This document shows positions 15,637 through 23,951 of a DNA stretch of 64,000 nucleotides, one piece after another. The translations under genes were made by a program, and so were the position numbers. The stretch is from Plantactinospora soyae (GTDB taxonomy: Bacteria; Actinomycetota; Actinomycetes; Mycobacteriales; Micromonosporaceae): the NCBI RefSeq assembly GCF_014874095.1, contig NZ_JADBEB010000001.1, positions 9,610,001 to 9,674,000 of the forward strand, read 5' to 3'. The first letter of the stretch is position 1; each line of letters begins with the position of its first letter. The notes under the pieces were generated by a model. It had not been told where the DNA came from, ran no database searches, and saw nothing but the letters and a program-made list of their open reading frames with translations.

Positions 15637-16092
15637 TCAGGCCTGGCCGCCCCTGCGGGGGTGCAGCCGGACGACCGGGATGTCGCGCGAGGTCTTCTGC
15701 TGGTACGCGTCGTACGGGGCGAACACCTCAACCAGATGCGGCCACACCCGGGTCTTCTCCTCGGGCAACAGCCTCTCCGCGCGGGCGGGGAAGCGATCCG
15801 CGCCCACCCGCAGTCGTACGTCCGGGTTCTCCGCGACACTTCGAAACCACAGCGGATGCGCGTCGCCGCCACCGTTGGACGCGACGACCAGGTACGACTC
15901 GCCGTCCCGGCCGTAGATCAGCACAGTGCGGTGCCAGCCGCCACTGCGCCGGCCCCGATAGTCCAACAGGAGACACGGCGCCCCGTTCACGGTGGTTCCC
16001 TTCGTACCGCCGGACTCCTCGTACACCTGCGCCTGCCTGGCCACCCATTTGACCGGACTGATTCTCACCACCTCGTCGGACGCGTCCGACAT
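15637..16092 (-). CDS. deazaflavin (F420)-dependent nitroreductase family protein
   Basis: A 151-residue split-beta-barrel protein of the DDN family, whose studied members use reduced F420 to reduce quinones or nitro compounds. Family features are the strand pair PCLLLDYRGRRSGGWHRTVLIYG and the segment YLVVASNGGGDAHPLWFRSV, where the cofactor phosphate-binding residues lie. WPHLVEVFAPYDAYQQKTSRDIPVVRL closes the domain in the usual way. The ATG at 16092 follows GAGAGGTGG. Its substrate is unknown, and no F420 biosynthesis gene lies nearby. Confidence 0.88.
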   Translation of the reverse strand: MSDASDEVVRISPVKWVARQAQVYEESGGTKGTTVNGAPCLLLDYRGRRSGGWHRTVLIYGRDGESYLVVASNGGGDAHPLWFRSVAENPDVRLRVGADRFPARAERLLPEEKTRVWPHLVEVFAPYDAYQQKTSRDIPVVRLHPRRGGQA

Positions 16093-16127
16093 GCTTCCAC
16101 CTCTCCCGCTCCCCGACCGGCTGACGG

Positions 16128-16601
16128 CTAGGCCCCGGCCTGAGCGGCGGGAAACCACTTCTCCCGTACGGCCGCGAATCCGTCGTCAGGTTGCCCGTCC
16201 GCGATCGGCTGGGAGAACTCCCAGACGTAGCCAAACGGATCGACACATTCGAAGACCCGGTCGCCCCACGCCTCGTCCATCGGCTCGCACGTGATGGTGC
16301 ATCCGGAGCCTCGGCAGTACTCGTAACTCGCGTCGAGGTCATCCACGCCGAGACCGATCGCCACGCCGAGACCCCGGGGCCCGGCCTGGGTCTGCCGTTC
16401 ACGCTCACTGTCGGCAAACGGCATGCCCCGGAGGGCGTCGACGATCAGGTGGACCTCTCCCCGTTGCAGGATCGTCATCACCGGGCGACCCTCCGGATCC
16501 GGCACGGTCCCCACCTCGTCGAACCCGAACCCACGGTAGAACCGTGCGGCCTGGTCAACGTCGGTGACCCGCAGTCCCACCCGGAACGCTGCTGCTACCA
16601 C
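16128..16601 (-). CDS. VOC (glyoxalase/bleomycin resistance-like) family protein
   Basis: A 157-residue protein with the paired beta-alpha-beta modules of the vicinal oxygen chelate fold: VGLRVTDVDQAARFYRGFGFDEVGTV in the first, and VDDLDASYEYCRGSGCTITCEP then RVFECVDPFGYVWEFSQPI in the second. The signature DPFGYVWEF is typical. Members act as dioxygenases, isomerases or drug-binding resistance proteins. The GTG at 16601 is chosen for GGGAGGCGAC upstream. It diverges from a TetR gene across two operators, so it is probably that regulator's target. Confidence 0.85.
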   Translation of the reverse strand: MVAAAFRVGLRVTDVDQAARFYRGFGFDEVGTVPDPEGRPVMTILQRGEVHLIVDALRGMPFADSERERQTQAGPRGLGVAIGLGVDDLDASYEYCRGSGCTITCEPMDEAWGDRVFECVDPFGYVWEFSQPIADGQPDDGFAAVREKWFPAAQAGA

Positions 16602-16622
16602 GTCGCCTCCCTCATCTCCGAA

Positions 16623-16668
16623 TTTGCGTATGCCATACGCAAACTGATTTGGGTACGGTATACGCAAA
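16623..16668. promoter_or_regulatory. pair of matching operators between VOC and TetR genes
   Basis: Two 21-bp sites with the same layout are present. The first, 16623-16643, is TTTGCGTA-N5-TACGCAAA, a perfect palindrome. The second, 16648-16668, is TTTGGGTA-N5-TACGCAAA with one mismatch. Their centres are 25 bases apart. They fill the 81-base divergent promoter region, and are the likely binding sites of the adjacent TetR protein. Confidence 0.85.
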
Positions 16669-16682
16669 CAAGGGAGATGTCC

Positions 16683-17459
16683 ATGCCCGGTGCATCCCAG
16701 GGCCCCGGTGACCCGGCCCGGACCTTCGAACTGCTGTGGAACCTGCGGGAGCACTCCGGTCGGGGTCGTCCGTCGGGGCTCACCGTCGAACAGATCACCA
16801 CCGCCGCGATCGAGGTCGCCGACTCCGTGGGCCTGAACGACCTGTCGATGCGCAGCGTCGCGGAACGCCTCGGCGTCGGCACCATGTCGCTGTACCGACA
16901 CGTACCCGGCAAGGAGGAGCTGCTCGACGTCATGATCGACCGGGTCAGCGCCGAGGTCGTCCGCCGGAACGAGGACGGTCACGGCGACTGGCGGTCACGG
17001 CTGGAGCAGGTCGGCAGGGCCAACCGCGCGATGTTCGAGCGCCACCCCTGGCTGCTGCGGCTCTTTCCCCGGCGACCGCCGCAGGGACCGGGCGTGATCG
17101 CGAAGTACGACGCCGAGCTGCGAGCCGTCGAGGGAATCGGGCTGACCGACGTCGAAATGGATTCAGCTCTCGCCCTCGTACTCGGATACGTCCGGGACGC
17201 GACCGCGCGGCTCCTGGAGTGGAAGACCGTCTCCGAGCGGACCGGGCAGAGCGACGACGAGTGGTGGAGCACCGTCGCGCCGCTGCTGGACCGGGTGCTC
17301 GACCGGGAGCGGTACTCCCTCGCCGTCCGGGTCGGCACCTCGGCCACCACGCACTACGAGGGAGTTCACGACCCCGAGCACGCCTACGAGTTCGGCCTGC
17401 AACGCGTCCTCGACGGCATCGAGTCGTTCGTGAACGGCAACAGCCGCCGCTCCGGCTAG
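16683..17459 (+). CDS. TetR-family transcriptional regulator
   Basis: A 258-residue repressor with an N-terminal helix-turn-helix (LTVEQITTAAIEVADSVG, LSMRSVAERLGVGTMSLYRH, VPGKEELLDVMID). The C-terminal helical ligand domain resembles the TetR_C group found in drug-responsive members (RSRLEQVGRANRAMFERHPWL, MDSALALVLGYV). The ATG at 16683 is chosen because AGGGAG lies seven bases upstream; the ATG at 16677 would be too close. It likely controls its own promoter and the divergent VOC gene through the two palindromes. The inducer is unknown. Confidence 0.9.
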   Translation: MPGASQGPGDPARTFELLWNLREHSGRGRPSGLTVEQITTAAIEVADSVGLNDLSMRSVAERLGVGTMSLYRHVPGKEELLDVMIDRVSAEVVRRNEDGHGDWRSRLEQVGRANRAMFERHPWLLRLFPRRPPQGPGVIAKYDAELRAVEGIGLTDVEMDSALALVLGYVRDATARLLEWKTVSERTGQSDDEWWSTVAPLLDRVLDRERYSLAVRVGTSATTHYEGVHDPEHAYEFGLQRVLDGIESFVNGNSRRSG

Positions 17460-17601
17460 GCCGCGCGCCATCGGCCGCGACCCCACCGCCGGCTGACCGC
17501 CCGCCGGCCCCCGCACGCCGACATCGGAGCCGGGTCGTGAACTGTTTTCCCGCGGCCTGCGGATAACAGGCGATGATGCCCTGCTCCACGAAAGGCCGTG
17601 C

Positions 17602-18216
17602 ATGAATCGTCTAAGACGGGTCAAGGCTGTCGACGTCAGTACGCTGACCGACGCGGCGGTCATCGAGCGGTCCGTCCGGGATCCCGAGAGCTTCGCGGTG
17701 ATCTTCGACCGGCACGCGCCGTACATCCATCGCTACCTGGCGCGGCGGCTCGGTGCCGGAGTTGCGGACGACATGGTCGCCGAGACGTTCCTGGCGGCGT
17801 TCCGTCGTCGGGAGCGTTTCGACACCGCCCACCCCGACTCCCGGCCGTGGCTGTACGGGATCGCCACCAACGTCGTCAGCCAGCACCGGCGCGAGGAAGA
17901 GCGCGAATACCGGCTGCGGCAGGCGTACGTCCCGGCGACGAGCGAGGCGTCGCACGCCGACCGGGTCGCCACGGTGGTGACCGCGCAGTCGCTGCGCCAG
18001 GTGTTGTTCGGTGCGCTGGCCGGGCTCTCCTCCGGCGACCGCGATGTACTGCTGCTGGTCGCGTGGGAGGAGTTGACCTACGACGAGGTGGCCACGGCAC
18101 TGGCGATCCCGGTCGGCACCGTCCGTTCACGACTTCACCGCGCCCGCAAGCTGCTCCGCGCGGGACTGGGCGGCGACTCCACCAGCACGATCGAGGAGGC
18201 ACTGAGCAATGGATGA
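17602..18216 (+). CDS. ECF-type RNA polymerase sigma factor
   Basis: A 204-residue sigma-70 family protein. Region 2 is ESFAVIFDRHAPYIHRYLARRLG through VADDMVAETFLAAFRRRERF and PWLYGIATNVVSQHRR. Region 4 is LAGLSSGDRDVLLLVAWEELTYDEVATALAIPVGTVRSRLHRARKLLR, read in parts. It lacks regions 1 and 3, as ECF factors do. Upstream, GTGAAC at 17537 and GGATAA at 17561 are 18 bases apart and could be an ECF-type promoter. Its gene overlaps the next by eight bases; that neighbour is the usual partner of this sigma group. Confidence 0.93.
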   Translation: MNRLRRVKAVDVSTLTDAAVIERSVRDPESFAVIFDRHAPYIHRYLARRLGAGVADDMVAETFLAAFRRRERFDTAHPDSRPWLYGIATNVVSQHRREEEREYRLRQAYVPATSEASHADRVATVVTAQSLRQVLFGALAGLSSGDRDVLLLVAWEELTYDEVATALAIPVGTVRSRLHRARKLLRAGLGGDSTSTIEEALSNG

Positions 18217-19117
18217 TCTGCGACTGCTCCAGCAGGCGGGTCGGGAGATTCCGCTGGCAACCCCCGACCAGTTGGCGCCGGCCCGTGACCGGCTCCTGGC
18301 CGCGATGACCACCACGCCCGCCACGCCCACGACGATCCGACGCGAGGCCCGCCGGGGCTGGCGGTTCGTGTTCGGCGGTGTGGCGGCGGCGGGTGTTGCG
18401 GCGGCGATCGTCTCGGTACTCGTGCTCGCTCCCGATCGGGTCGGCGGTGACCTGCCGGCAGCCAGGGCCGACGCCAGCCAGGTGCTGCGGAACGCGGCGG
18501 CGGCGGCGCTCCGGCTGCCCGACGCCACCCCTCGCCCGGACCAGTTCATCTACACCCGGACCCAGGAAGGCAAGGAGACGCGCGAGAGCTGGCTGTCGGT
18601 GGACGGGACCAGGGACGGCCTGGTGAGAACGGCCTCCGCCGACGGCGGTAGCAATTCCGTCCTTCCCGGCTGCCGGGACGGACGGGCCGCCGTGGTGAAG
18701 GGCGACCAGGTGCTTCCAGGCCGGACCGAACCGTGCACCCTGGAACCCGGGTACCGCTCCGACCTGCCAACCGACGCGGCTGCGATGGGGGCCTATCTCA
18801 CCGAGAACCGCAGCGGCGAGCCCGGTTCGGTGAACTCCGCCGGCAAGGACGTGTACTACTTCGCCGGAGCCTACCTACGACCACGGACACGCGCCGCACT
18901 GTACGAGGCCGCGGCGACGGTACCGGGTCTACGCGCCGTCGAGAACGTCACGGACGGCGCCGGCCGGCCGGGCATCGGAATCGCCTGGCCGTCAACGGGC
19001 CGATCGGGCGAGATGATTCTCGTCTTCGAGCCCGAGAGCTACGCCTTCCTCGGCGTCTCGGGAGCGTCGGCGGTGCTGGACCTCGCCGTCGTGGACAAGG
19101 TCGGGCAGACCGGCTGA
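18209..19117 (+). CDS. CU044_5270-type membrane protein, likely sigma factor partner
   Basis: A 302-residue protein with a cytoplasmic N-terminus (MDDLRLLQQAGREIPLATPDQLAPARDRLL), one membrane helix (FVFGGVAAAGVAAAIVSVLVL) and an external C-terminal domain of about 220 residues. The layout and the phrase DQFIYTRTQEGKETRESWLSVDGTRDG agree with the CU044_5270 family encoded beside ECF sigma genes in actinomycetes. A role as anti-sigma factor or sensor is inferred from the coupled gene pair. No zinc anti-sigma motif is seen. Confidence 0.8.
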   Translation: MDDLRLLQQAGREIPLATPDQLAPARDRLLAAMTTTPATPTTIRREARRGWRFVFGGVAAAGVAAAIVSVLVLAPDRVGGDLPAARADASQVLRNAAAAALRLPDATPRPDQFIYTRTQEGKETRESWLSVDGTRDGLVRTASADGGSNSVLPGCRDGRAAVVKGDQVLPGRTEPCTLEPGYRSDLPTDAAAMGAYLTENRSGEPGSVNSAGKDVYYFAGAYLRPRTRAALYEAAATVPGLRAVENVTDGAGRPGIGIAWPSTGRSGEMILVFEPESYAFLGVSGASAVLDLAVVDKVGQTG

Positions 19118-19168
19118 CCTCCCGTACCCCCATGGGGCGGGCCGCCACGGGGCGGCCCGCCCGGCGGC

Positions 19169-20086
19169 TCAGGAGGGCACCGTAGCGGATCCGGGTACGC
19201 GGCGCAGTTCGGTAAGCGCGTACCGGGCCACTCCCTCCACCACCGTGATCCCCGCCGACTGGCTCGCGTGATGATCGGAGAGGACGGCAATCAGCCAGTC
19301 CCGCCCCGGTTCGGTGATCCGCCCGACGCTGTTGACCAGCCAGCGCCCCTGGTCGGCGTCGACGGTCGTCCAGCCGTTCTTGACGTAACTCGCCGTACTG
19401 TCCGGCCCGGCCGCAGCGGTGATGCCCCACCGCTGGTCCCGTCGAACCTGGCGCATGAAGCCGAGCAGCAGGGCGCGGCTGTCGCCGGTCAGTGGGCTGC
19501 CCGGGGTGACGATCGACGCCAACAGCCGGAGCTGGTCGGCGGCGGTGGTCGTCGTCATCCCCCAGCTCGGATTCGGCGTGGTCGCCCGCAGCCCGAGGGT
19601 ACGGTTCGCGGCGGTCAGCCCGGCGCGGTAGCCGATCGTCTGCCACAGGCTGCTCGCCGCGTCGTTGTCACTGGCCACGATCATCGATCGGGCGAGTTGC
19701 CGCTCGGTCTGGCTGAGTTCTCCACCCTGTGTCTGTCGGCGCAACAGCAGCGCCGCGAGGATGTCGACCTTGACGATGCTGGCGGTCTGGAACCGCCGGG
19801 TGCCGACGGTGACTTCCAGGCCCGTCACCTGGTCCCGTACGGCGAGCCCGATTCGACCACCGATCTCCTTCAGGTGCTTCTCGAGCCGAGCCCTTGCGAT
19901 GGCCTGGTGGTCCGGGGTCGGGCTGGGCCGTACCGGCGTCGCGGTCGGTCCCGGTACCACCGGTGTGGCGACGCTCGGATCCGCCCACCGACGGGCCAGC
20001 CCGGTGCCGAGTACGCCGAGACCGGCCAGTGCGGTGGCGGCCGAGACGAGGACCTCCCGCCGCCCCAGCCCGCGCCGGTTAGCCAA
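19169..20086 (-). CDS. class A beta-lactamase-fold serine hydrolase
   Basis: An exported 305-residue protein. The N-terminus RRGLGRREVLVSAATALAGL resembles a Tat signal. The penicillin-recognising motifs are present: SxxK in TASIVKVDIL, SDN as ASDNDAASS, and a KTG-like KNG in YVKNGW. The omega-loop region (NRTLGLRATTPNPSWGM) has no Glu where class A enzymes carry Glu166, so efficient beta-lactam hydrolysis is doubtful. It may be a peptidase or a binding protein. The start is a TTG at 20086, overlapping the preceding lipoprotein gene by eight bases, so the two are probably co-expressed. Confidence 0.8.
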   Translation of the reverse strand: MANRRGLGRREVLVSAATALAGLGVLGTGLARRWADPSVATPVVPGPTATPVRPSPTPDHQAIARARLEKHLKEIGGRIGLAVRDQVTGLEVTVGTRRFQTASIVKVDILAALLLRRQTQGGELSQTERQLARSMIVASDNDAASSLWQTIGYRAGLTAANRTLGLRATTPNPSWGMTTTTAADQLRLLASIVTPGSPLTGDSRALLLGFMRQVRRDQRWGITAAAGPDSTASYVKNGWTTVDADQGRWLVNSVGRITEPGRDWLIAVLSDHHASQSAGITVVEGVARYALTELRRVPGSATVPS

Positions 20087-20843
20087 GGAGATCGCCCAGT
20101 TTCGCCGCCGCCGCGTACGCCGCCTGCTCGTCCACCGGATCCGGAAAGGTCAGGGTCGAGAGCCGGTCACCACGGCGTACGGTCACGAAGAGCATCACCC
20201 TGGCCGGCGCCCCGGACGACTCGATCCGTCCTCGGACGAGCAGCGCGTCCTCGGTCGGGAAGTCCGCCTCGACCACCGCGAACGAGAGTGCTCCGCCCAG
20301 GACCGGATACTCCGCGCAGGTCCCGACGACCCGTCGCACGTCCGTGATGGCCCGCGCCGCCCAGCCGGGCTCGTACGCCTCGACGACGTGTGTCGCGATC
20401 AGGCTCGCCTGCCCATGCTGGTAGCGGCGCTGCACCGCGTCCCGTCGGTACCCCTGTGCCGGATAGTCCTCGTTCCGGTAGGCCGGGCAGTCGGCCTGCA
20501 GCCACGGCCAGGGCGGCTTCTCCGGCGGGGACGGGGTCTCCCGCCATCCTGCCCCGAGCCAGCTGGGCGGAAGCAGGGCCGCGTCGAGCGCGCCCGTTCC
20601 AGTGGCCGCCGTCGGCTGCACGGGAACGGGTGCCGCCGTCGGCTCCAGGGGAACGGGCGCTGCCGTGGGCTCCACGGGAACGGGTGCTGCCGTCGTACCC
20701 CCGGATCCTGGAGCTGGCTCCCGACCGCATCCGGCGGTCGACGTGGCGACCCCCAGCGCGGCCGCCAGCAGGATCGCCCTGGCCCACGGCCTGGCCTGCC
20801 ATGACCGGTCAGCCGCCACCGGCGGCCCTACGCGAAGTGTCAC
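20079..20843 (-). CDS. putative lipoprotein with Pro/Val repeats
   Basis: A 254-residue secreted protein. The signal peptide ends in the lipobox-like region TSTAGCGRE. A linker carries three tandem copies of a 10-residue unit (TAAPVPVEP-like), encoded by 30-bp DNA repeats near 20621-20700. The folded remainder contains two Cys (ADCPAYRN, VVGTCAEY) and no enzyme motif that I recognise. Its composition resembles sensor-like or periplasmic binding lipoproteins of actinomycetes. It is the first gene of a two-gene unit with the beta-lactamase-fold gene. Confidence 0.75.
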   Translation of the reverse strand: MTLRVGPPVAADRSWQARPWARAILLAAALGVATSTAGCGREPAPGSGGTTAAPVPVEPTAAPVPLEPTAAPVPVQPTAATGTGALDAALLPPSWLGAGWRETPSPPEKPPWPWLQADCPAYRNEDYPAQGYRRDAVQRRYQHGQASLIATHVVEAYEPGWAARAITDVRRVVGTCAEYPVLGGALSFAVVEADFPTEDALLVRGRIESSGAPARVMLFVTVRRGDRLSTLTFPDPVDEQAAYAAAAKLGDLLG

Positions 20844-20907
20844 GCCTTAACGACGGCGGCAGCGGACGGCGGGGTTGCGCGCCGTGGGAATACTCTCGGC
20901 CGGGCTA

Positions 20908-21010
20908 CTCGGCTTCAGGGCCGGCGGACCGGCCGGAACGCTCGATTTCAGGGCCGGCGGGACCAGCCGAAATACTCGATCTCGGGGCCGGCGGACCGGC
21001 CGGGCTACTC
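20908..21010. repeat. 33-bp tandem repeat in an intergenic gap
   Basis: Three imperfect units begin at 20908, 20941 and 20975. Each begins CTCG and contains GGGCCGGCGG. They occupy most of the gap between the lipoprotein start and the end of the GGDEF-EAL gene. No gene is seen in this gap. Confidence 0.75.
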
Positions 21011-21098
21011 GCCGCAGGCTCGTTCACGGGCCCTCGCGGGCCGTTCGAGCCGGTGGGCGTCTGCTAGCCCGGCCGGTCCCTCCCCCCGGCCCCCCGGG

Positions 21099-22994
21099 CT
21101 ATCCCGTCGCGGCCCGCAGCCCGCGCTCCGGATCGGCGTAGTCGGCCTCGGCCGGGGCCGACACCGGTCGGTGCGGGGTGTTGACCGGTTTGGGCTTTCC
21201 GACCAGGTACCCCTGGGCGAAGTCCACCCCGTAGTCGCGGAGCAGGTTCATCGTCACCTCGTCCTCGACGTGCTCGGCCGCGGTACGGATACCCAGTGCC
21301 CGACACATGTCGACGATCGACCGCACGATGGTCCGGTTCGCCGCCGAGTGCTGGATACCGGAGATGAACTCGCCGCCCACCTTCACCAGGTCCACCGGAA
21401 AGTAGGTGAGGAAGGCGAACGGGACGTACCCCGACCCGAAGTCGTCGAGGGCGAGCTGGCAGCCGATCTCCCGGATCCCGTGCGCGAAGTTGTGCGCCTC
21501 GGTCAGGTTCGCGATCCGCGCCGTCTCGGTGATCTCGAAGGTGAGCTGGCCGGGATCGACGTCATAGTGCCGGATACTGCGTTGGACGTGCTCGAGCAGA
21601 TGCGGGTCCCCGAGCGACCGGCTGGACAGGTTCACCTGGTAGTGCGAGGTGTGCGCTCCCCGGGCGATCAGTTCCATGGTGCGGTCGATGACCCACCGGT
21701 CGATCGGCAGTACCTCGTCGATCCGCTCCGCGTCGCCGAGCAGGGTCGACGCCGAGTGGGCCTTGCCGCCCTCGTCCATCAGCCGGAGCAGGATCTCCTG
21801 CCGGGTGATCTGGTTGAGCCTGAGGTCCAGGATCGGCTGGGTGTAGAGGGTCAGCCGGTCGTCGGCGAGGTACGCCCGAACCCGGTTGCGGCAGATCTCC
21901 CGGCGCTCGTCGGCGGGCGCCGGCTGGTCCAGCGCGACACACGGAACGCCCGACTCCCTGGCCTGGCGCCAGGCCGTCTCCGCGTCGACGAGCAGGTCGA
22001 TCCCCCGCGTCTCGTCCCGGCCCTGGTAGCGGACCAGACCACCGACCGCGTCGAGCCGCAGCCGGGCCTGTCCGACCACGAAGGGTTGGGCCCGGATGCC
22101 GTCCACGACGGCCTCGGCCAGCGCGGCCGCCGAGTCGAGAGTCGTCCGGTGCATCAGCACACCGAACTCGCCGAAGCCGGTACGGCCGCAGACGTCCGCG
22201 CGCCGGGCGGCCCGACGGACGACCGTGGCCACCGCCGAGGCGAGCCGGTCCTGGTCGTCGGTGCCGGTGCCGCCCGCCGGAGCCACCGGCTCGACGGCCA
22301 CCACCAGGAGTACGCCGGAGCCGGCCCGCGACGCGGTGTCGATCTCGTCGGCGAACCGCTGCCGGCTGAGCAGACCGGTGGCCGGATCACGCCCGGCGAG
22401 TTCGGTCCGCACGGTCTCCCGACGCCGGGCCAGCCGGACCCGTTCCTGCCGGGCCAACTCGATTTCGGTGATGTCCTGCCCGGTGACGACGATCCCGTAC
22501 GGGCGGTTGTCCCCGTCGACGACGAACTCGACGTGACAGTGCACGTACCGGGTGACCCGATCCGGACGCACCACCCGGTACGTCGTCTCCTTCACCGTCC
22601 GCTCCCGCCACGCGGCCTCGACGGTCCGGCGTACCTCGGTGGCGTCGTCGGGATGGATCAGCCGGGTCAGCAGTCGGATCGAGGGTCGGACCGTGCCGGG
22701 CGGATAGCCGAAGATCAGCGACATCTCGTCCGACCAGGTCAGCTCCTCGCTGGCCCGTACCCAGGTGAGGGTGCCGAGCTTGGCGAGTTGGGCCGCTCGG
22801 CTGATCCGCGCCGCCTCGTCGACGTCGGGCGCCAGCGGGTCCCGTAGATCGATGTCGTCGATCAGGTCCCGCCCCTCGGAAACCGCGCGCTGGTACTCCT
22901 GCTGGACCCGACGGGTGGACCGCCGGGCCCGGGCCCGTTCCAACTGGCTCAGTGTCTGGTTCGAGGCCAGCGCGAGGATGTCGTCGAGGTTCAT
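21099..22994 (-). CDS. PAS-GGDEF-EAL protein (cyclic di-GMP turnover)
   Basis: A 631-residue soluble signalling protein. A PAS domain comes first (LGTLTWVRASEELTWSDEMS to VVTGQDITEIELARQ), then a GGDEF domain (RDPATGLLSRQRF) whose signature is degenerate (GRTGFGEFGVLM), then an EAL domain. The EAL part keeps most metal and catalytic residues: EILLR, NLSSRSL, FEITETA, ALDDFGSGY and QGYL. However, the usual KID after DDFG is KVGG. The pattern suggests a phosphodiesterase or c-di-GMP receptor with a non-catalytic GGDEF. Its ATG overlaps the stop of the upstream sigma factor gene (ATGA), so the two are translationally coupled. Confidence 0.9.
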   Translation of the reverse strand: MNLDDILALASNQTLSQLERARARRSTRRVQQEYQRAVSEGRDLIDDIDLRDPLAPDVDEAARISRAAQLAKLGTLTWVRASEELTWSDEMSLIFGYPPGTVRPSIRLLTRLIHPDDATEVRRTVEAAWRERTVKETTYRVVRPDRVTRYVHCHVEFVVDGDNRPYGIVVTGQDITEIELARQERVRLARRRETVRTELAGRDPATGLLSRQRFADEIDTASRAGSGVLLVVAVEPVAPAGGTGTDDQDRLASAVATVVRRAARRADVCGRTGFGEFGVLMHRTTLDSAAALAEAVVDGIRAQPFVVGQARLRLDAVGGLVRYQGRDETRGIDLLVDAETAWRQARESGVPCVALDQPAPADERREICRNRVRAYLADDRLTLYTQPILDLRLNQITRQEILLRLMDEGGKAHSASTLLGDAERIDEVLPIDRWVIDRTMELIARGAHTSHYQVNLSSRSLGDPHLLEHVQRSIRHYDVDPGQLTFEITETARIANLTEAHNFAHGIREIGCQLALDDFGSGYVPFAFLTYFPVDLVKVGGEFISGIQHSAANRTIVRSIVDMCRALGIRTAAEHVEDEVTMNLLRDYGVDFAQGYLVGKPKPVNTPHRPVSAPAEADYADPERGLRAATG

Positions 22995-23572
22995 CCCCGC
23001 CCCCGTTCCGCCGGCGACTCGAATCCCGCCTGCTGCGCGAGTTCCTTCAACCGGCGCCGAGCCTCCTGTCGGTAGGCGCGTACCGTGTTGTAGGCGATGC
23101 CGAGCACCTGGGCGATCTCCAGATCGGACCAGCCGTCGAAGGCCATCGTGAAGACCTCCGCCTGGCGCGGCGGCAACTGTGGCAACCAGCCGCGCAGCAG
23201 CTCCCGCGCCTCCGCGGAGTCGGCCGGCTCGGCGAGGCGTTCCGGCGGCACCTCCTCCAGGCACAGCTCCACGTCCTGGCGGTACCGTCGCCGCAGGACC
23301 AATAATTTGTACCGCGCGGTCTTGTACATCCAGGCCAGCGGCTTCTCGTAGTCGCGGATCTGCTCCCACTTGTCCCGGGCGGTGATGAACGCTTCCTGTA
23401 CGGCGTCCTCGACCAGCCCACGGTCTGCGCACTGGCTCGACAGAAAGCGCTCGACCTGGACGATGTTCTGCTGACAGAACTCCTCGAAGCTCAGATCCGG
23501 CTCCGTCTGCCCCCGGTCCCCCAACCGGGCGGCCGACTCGGCCCGCACCATCGCGTTGTCCCCACTCCTCAT
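22991..23572 (-). CDS. sigma-70 family (ECF-like) sigma factor
   Basis: A 193-residue protein with region 2 (FCQQNIVQVERFLSSQCADRG, LVEDAVQEAFITARDKWEQI, PLAWMYKTARYKLLVLRRRY) and region 4 (LPPRQAEVFTMAFDGWSDLE, IAQVLGIAYNTVRAYRQEAR). The ATG at 23572 follows GAGGTGGCGG. The stop overlaps the next gene, which encodes a PAS-GGDEF-EAL protein, suggesting that sigma activity and c-di-GMP signalling belong to one circuit. No anti-sigma gene adjoins it. Confidence 0.88.
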   Translation of the reverse strand: MRSGDNAMVRAESAARLGDRGQTEPDLSFEEFCQQNIVQVERFLSSQCADRGLVEDAVQEAFITARDKWEQIRDYEKPLAWMYKTARYKLLVLRRRYRQDVELCLEEVPPERLAEPADSAEARELLRGWLPQLPPRQAEVFTMAFDGWSDLEIAQVLGIAYNTVRAYRQEARRRLKELAQQAGFESPAERGRG

Positions 23573-23645
23573 GCCGCCACCTCGCTGCGCTCGGCGTCGT
23601 CATGAGATCTCAACCTGAGCCAACCGATTCGCTCGCTGCGCTCGT

Positions 23646-23951
23646 TCATGCCGCCCTGCTCCCGCCTGTTCGACGGGAGCCGTACAGTTCCAGGCCACGA
23701 AGTTCGACGATCCGGTGTCCGTCCCGGTCCCGCTCGTCGATCCGTACGTCCGCCTGCGCACCGCCGGCAAGCCGGATCAGACCCGTGGTCCGGGCCTGGG
23801 TCCGCGCCGACCATTCCCGCTCAGACTGCATCCGCGTCCGGTGTCGGATGTAGCCGCGCAGCAAACCTCCGAGCCCTAATCCCCCGATCAGGCCCACCAC
23901 GGCCGCTGCCACCGAACTCCCGGTCGACAGCCCCCCCAGCAAATCTGCCAT
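23646..23951 (-). CDS. small single-pass membrane protein
   Basis: A 101-residue protein. One N-terminal helix (SSVAAAVVGLIGGLGLGGLL) is followed by a basic stretch (RGYIRHRTRMQSEREWSART) and a hydrophilic tail (GGAQADVRIDERDRDGHRIVE). The ATG at 23951 is chosen for GAGAGGCGAGG upstream. No family is recognised. It precedes the sigma factor gene by 73 bases on the same strand and could be part of that unit. Confidence 0.65.
   Translation of the reverse strand: MADLLGGLSTGSSVAAAVVGLIGGLGLGGLLRGYIRHRTRMQSEREWSARTQARTTGLIRLAGGAQADVRIDERDRDGHRIVELRGLELYGSRRTGGSRAA

Noticed and set aside
23578-23645. A small RNA or regulatory hairpin in the repeated GCTCGCTGCGCTCG-type sequence before the sigma factor
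   Set aside because: Such GAGCGAAGCGAG-type strings occur often near starts in these genomes (also at 8446-8459). They do not show a specific structure here.
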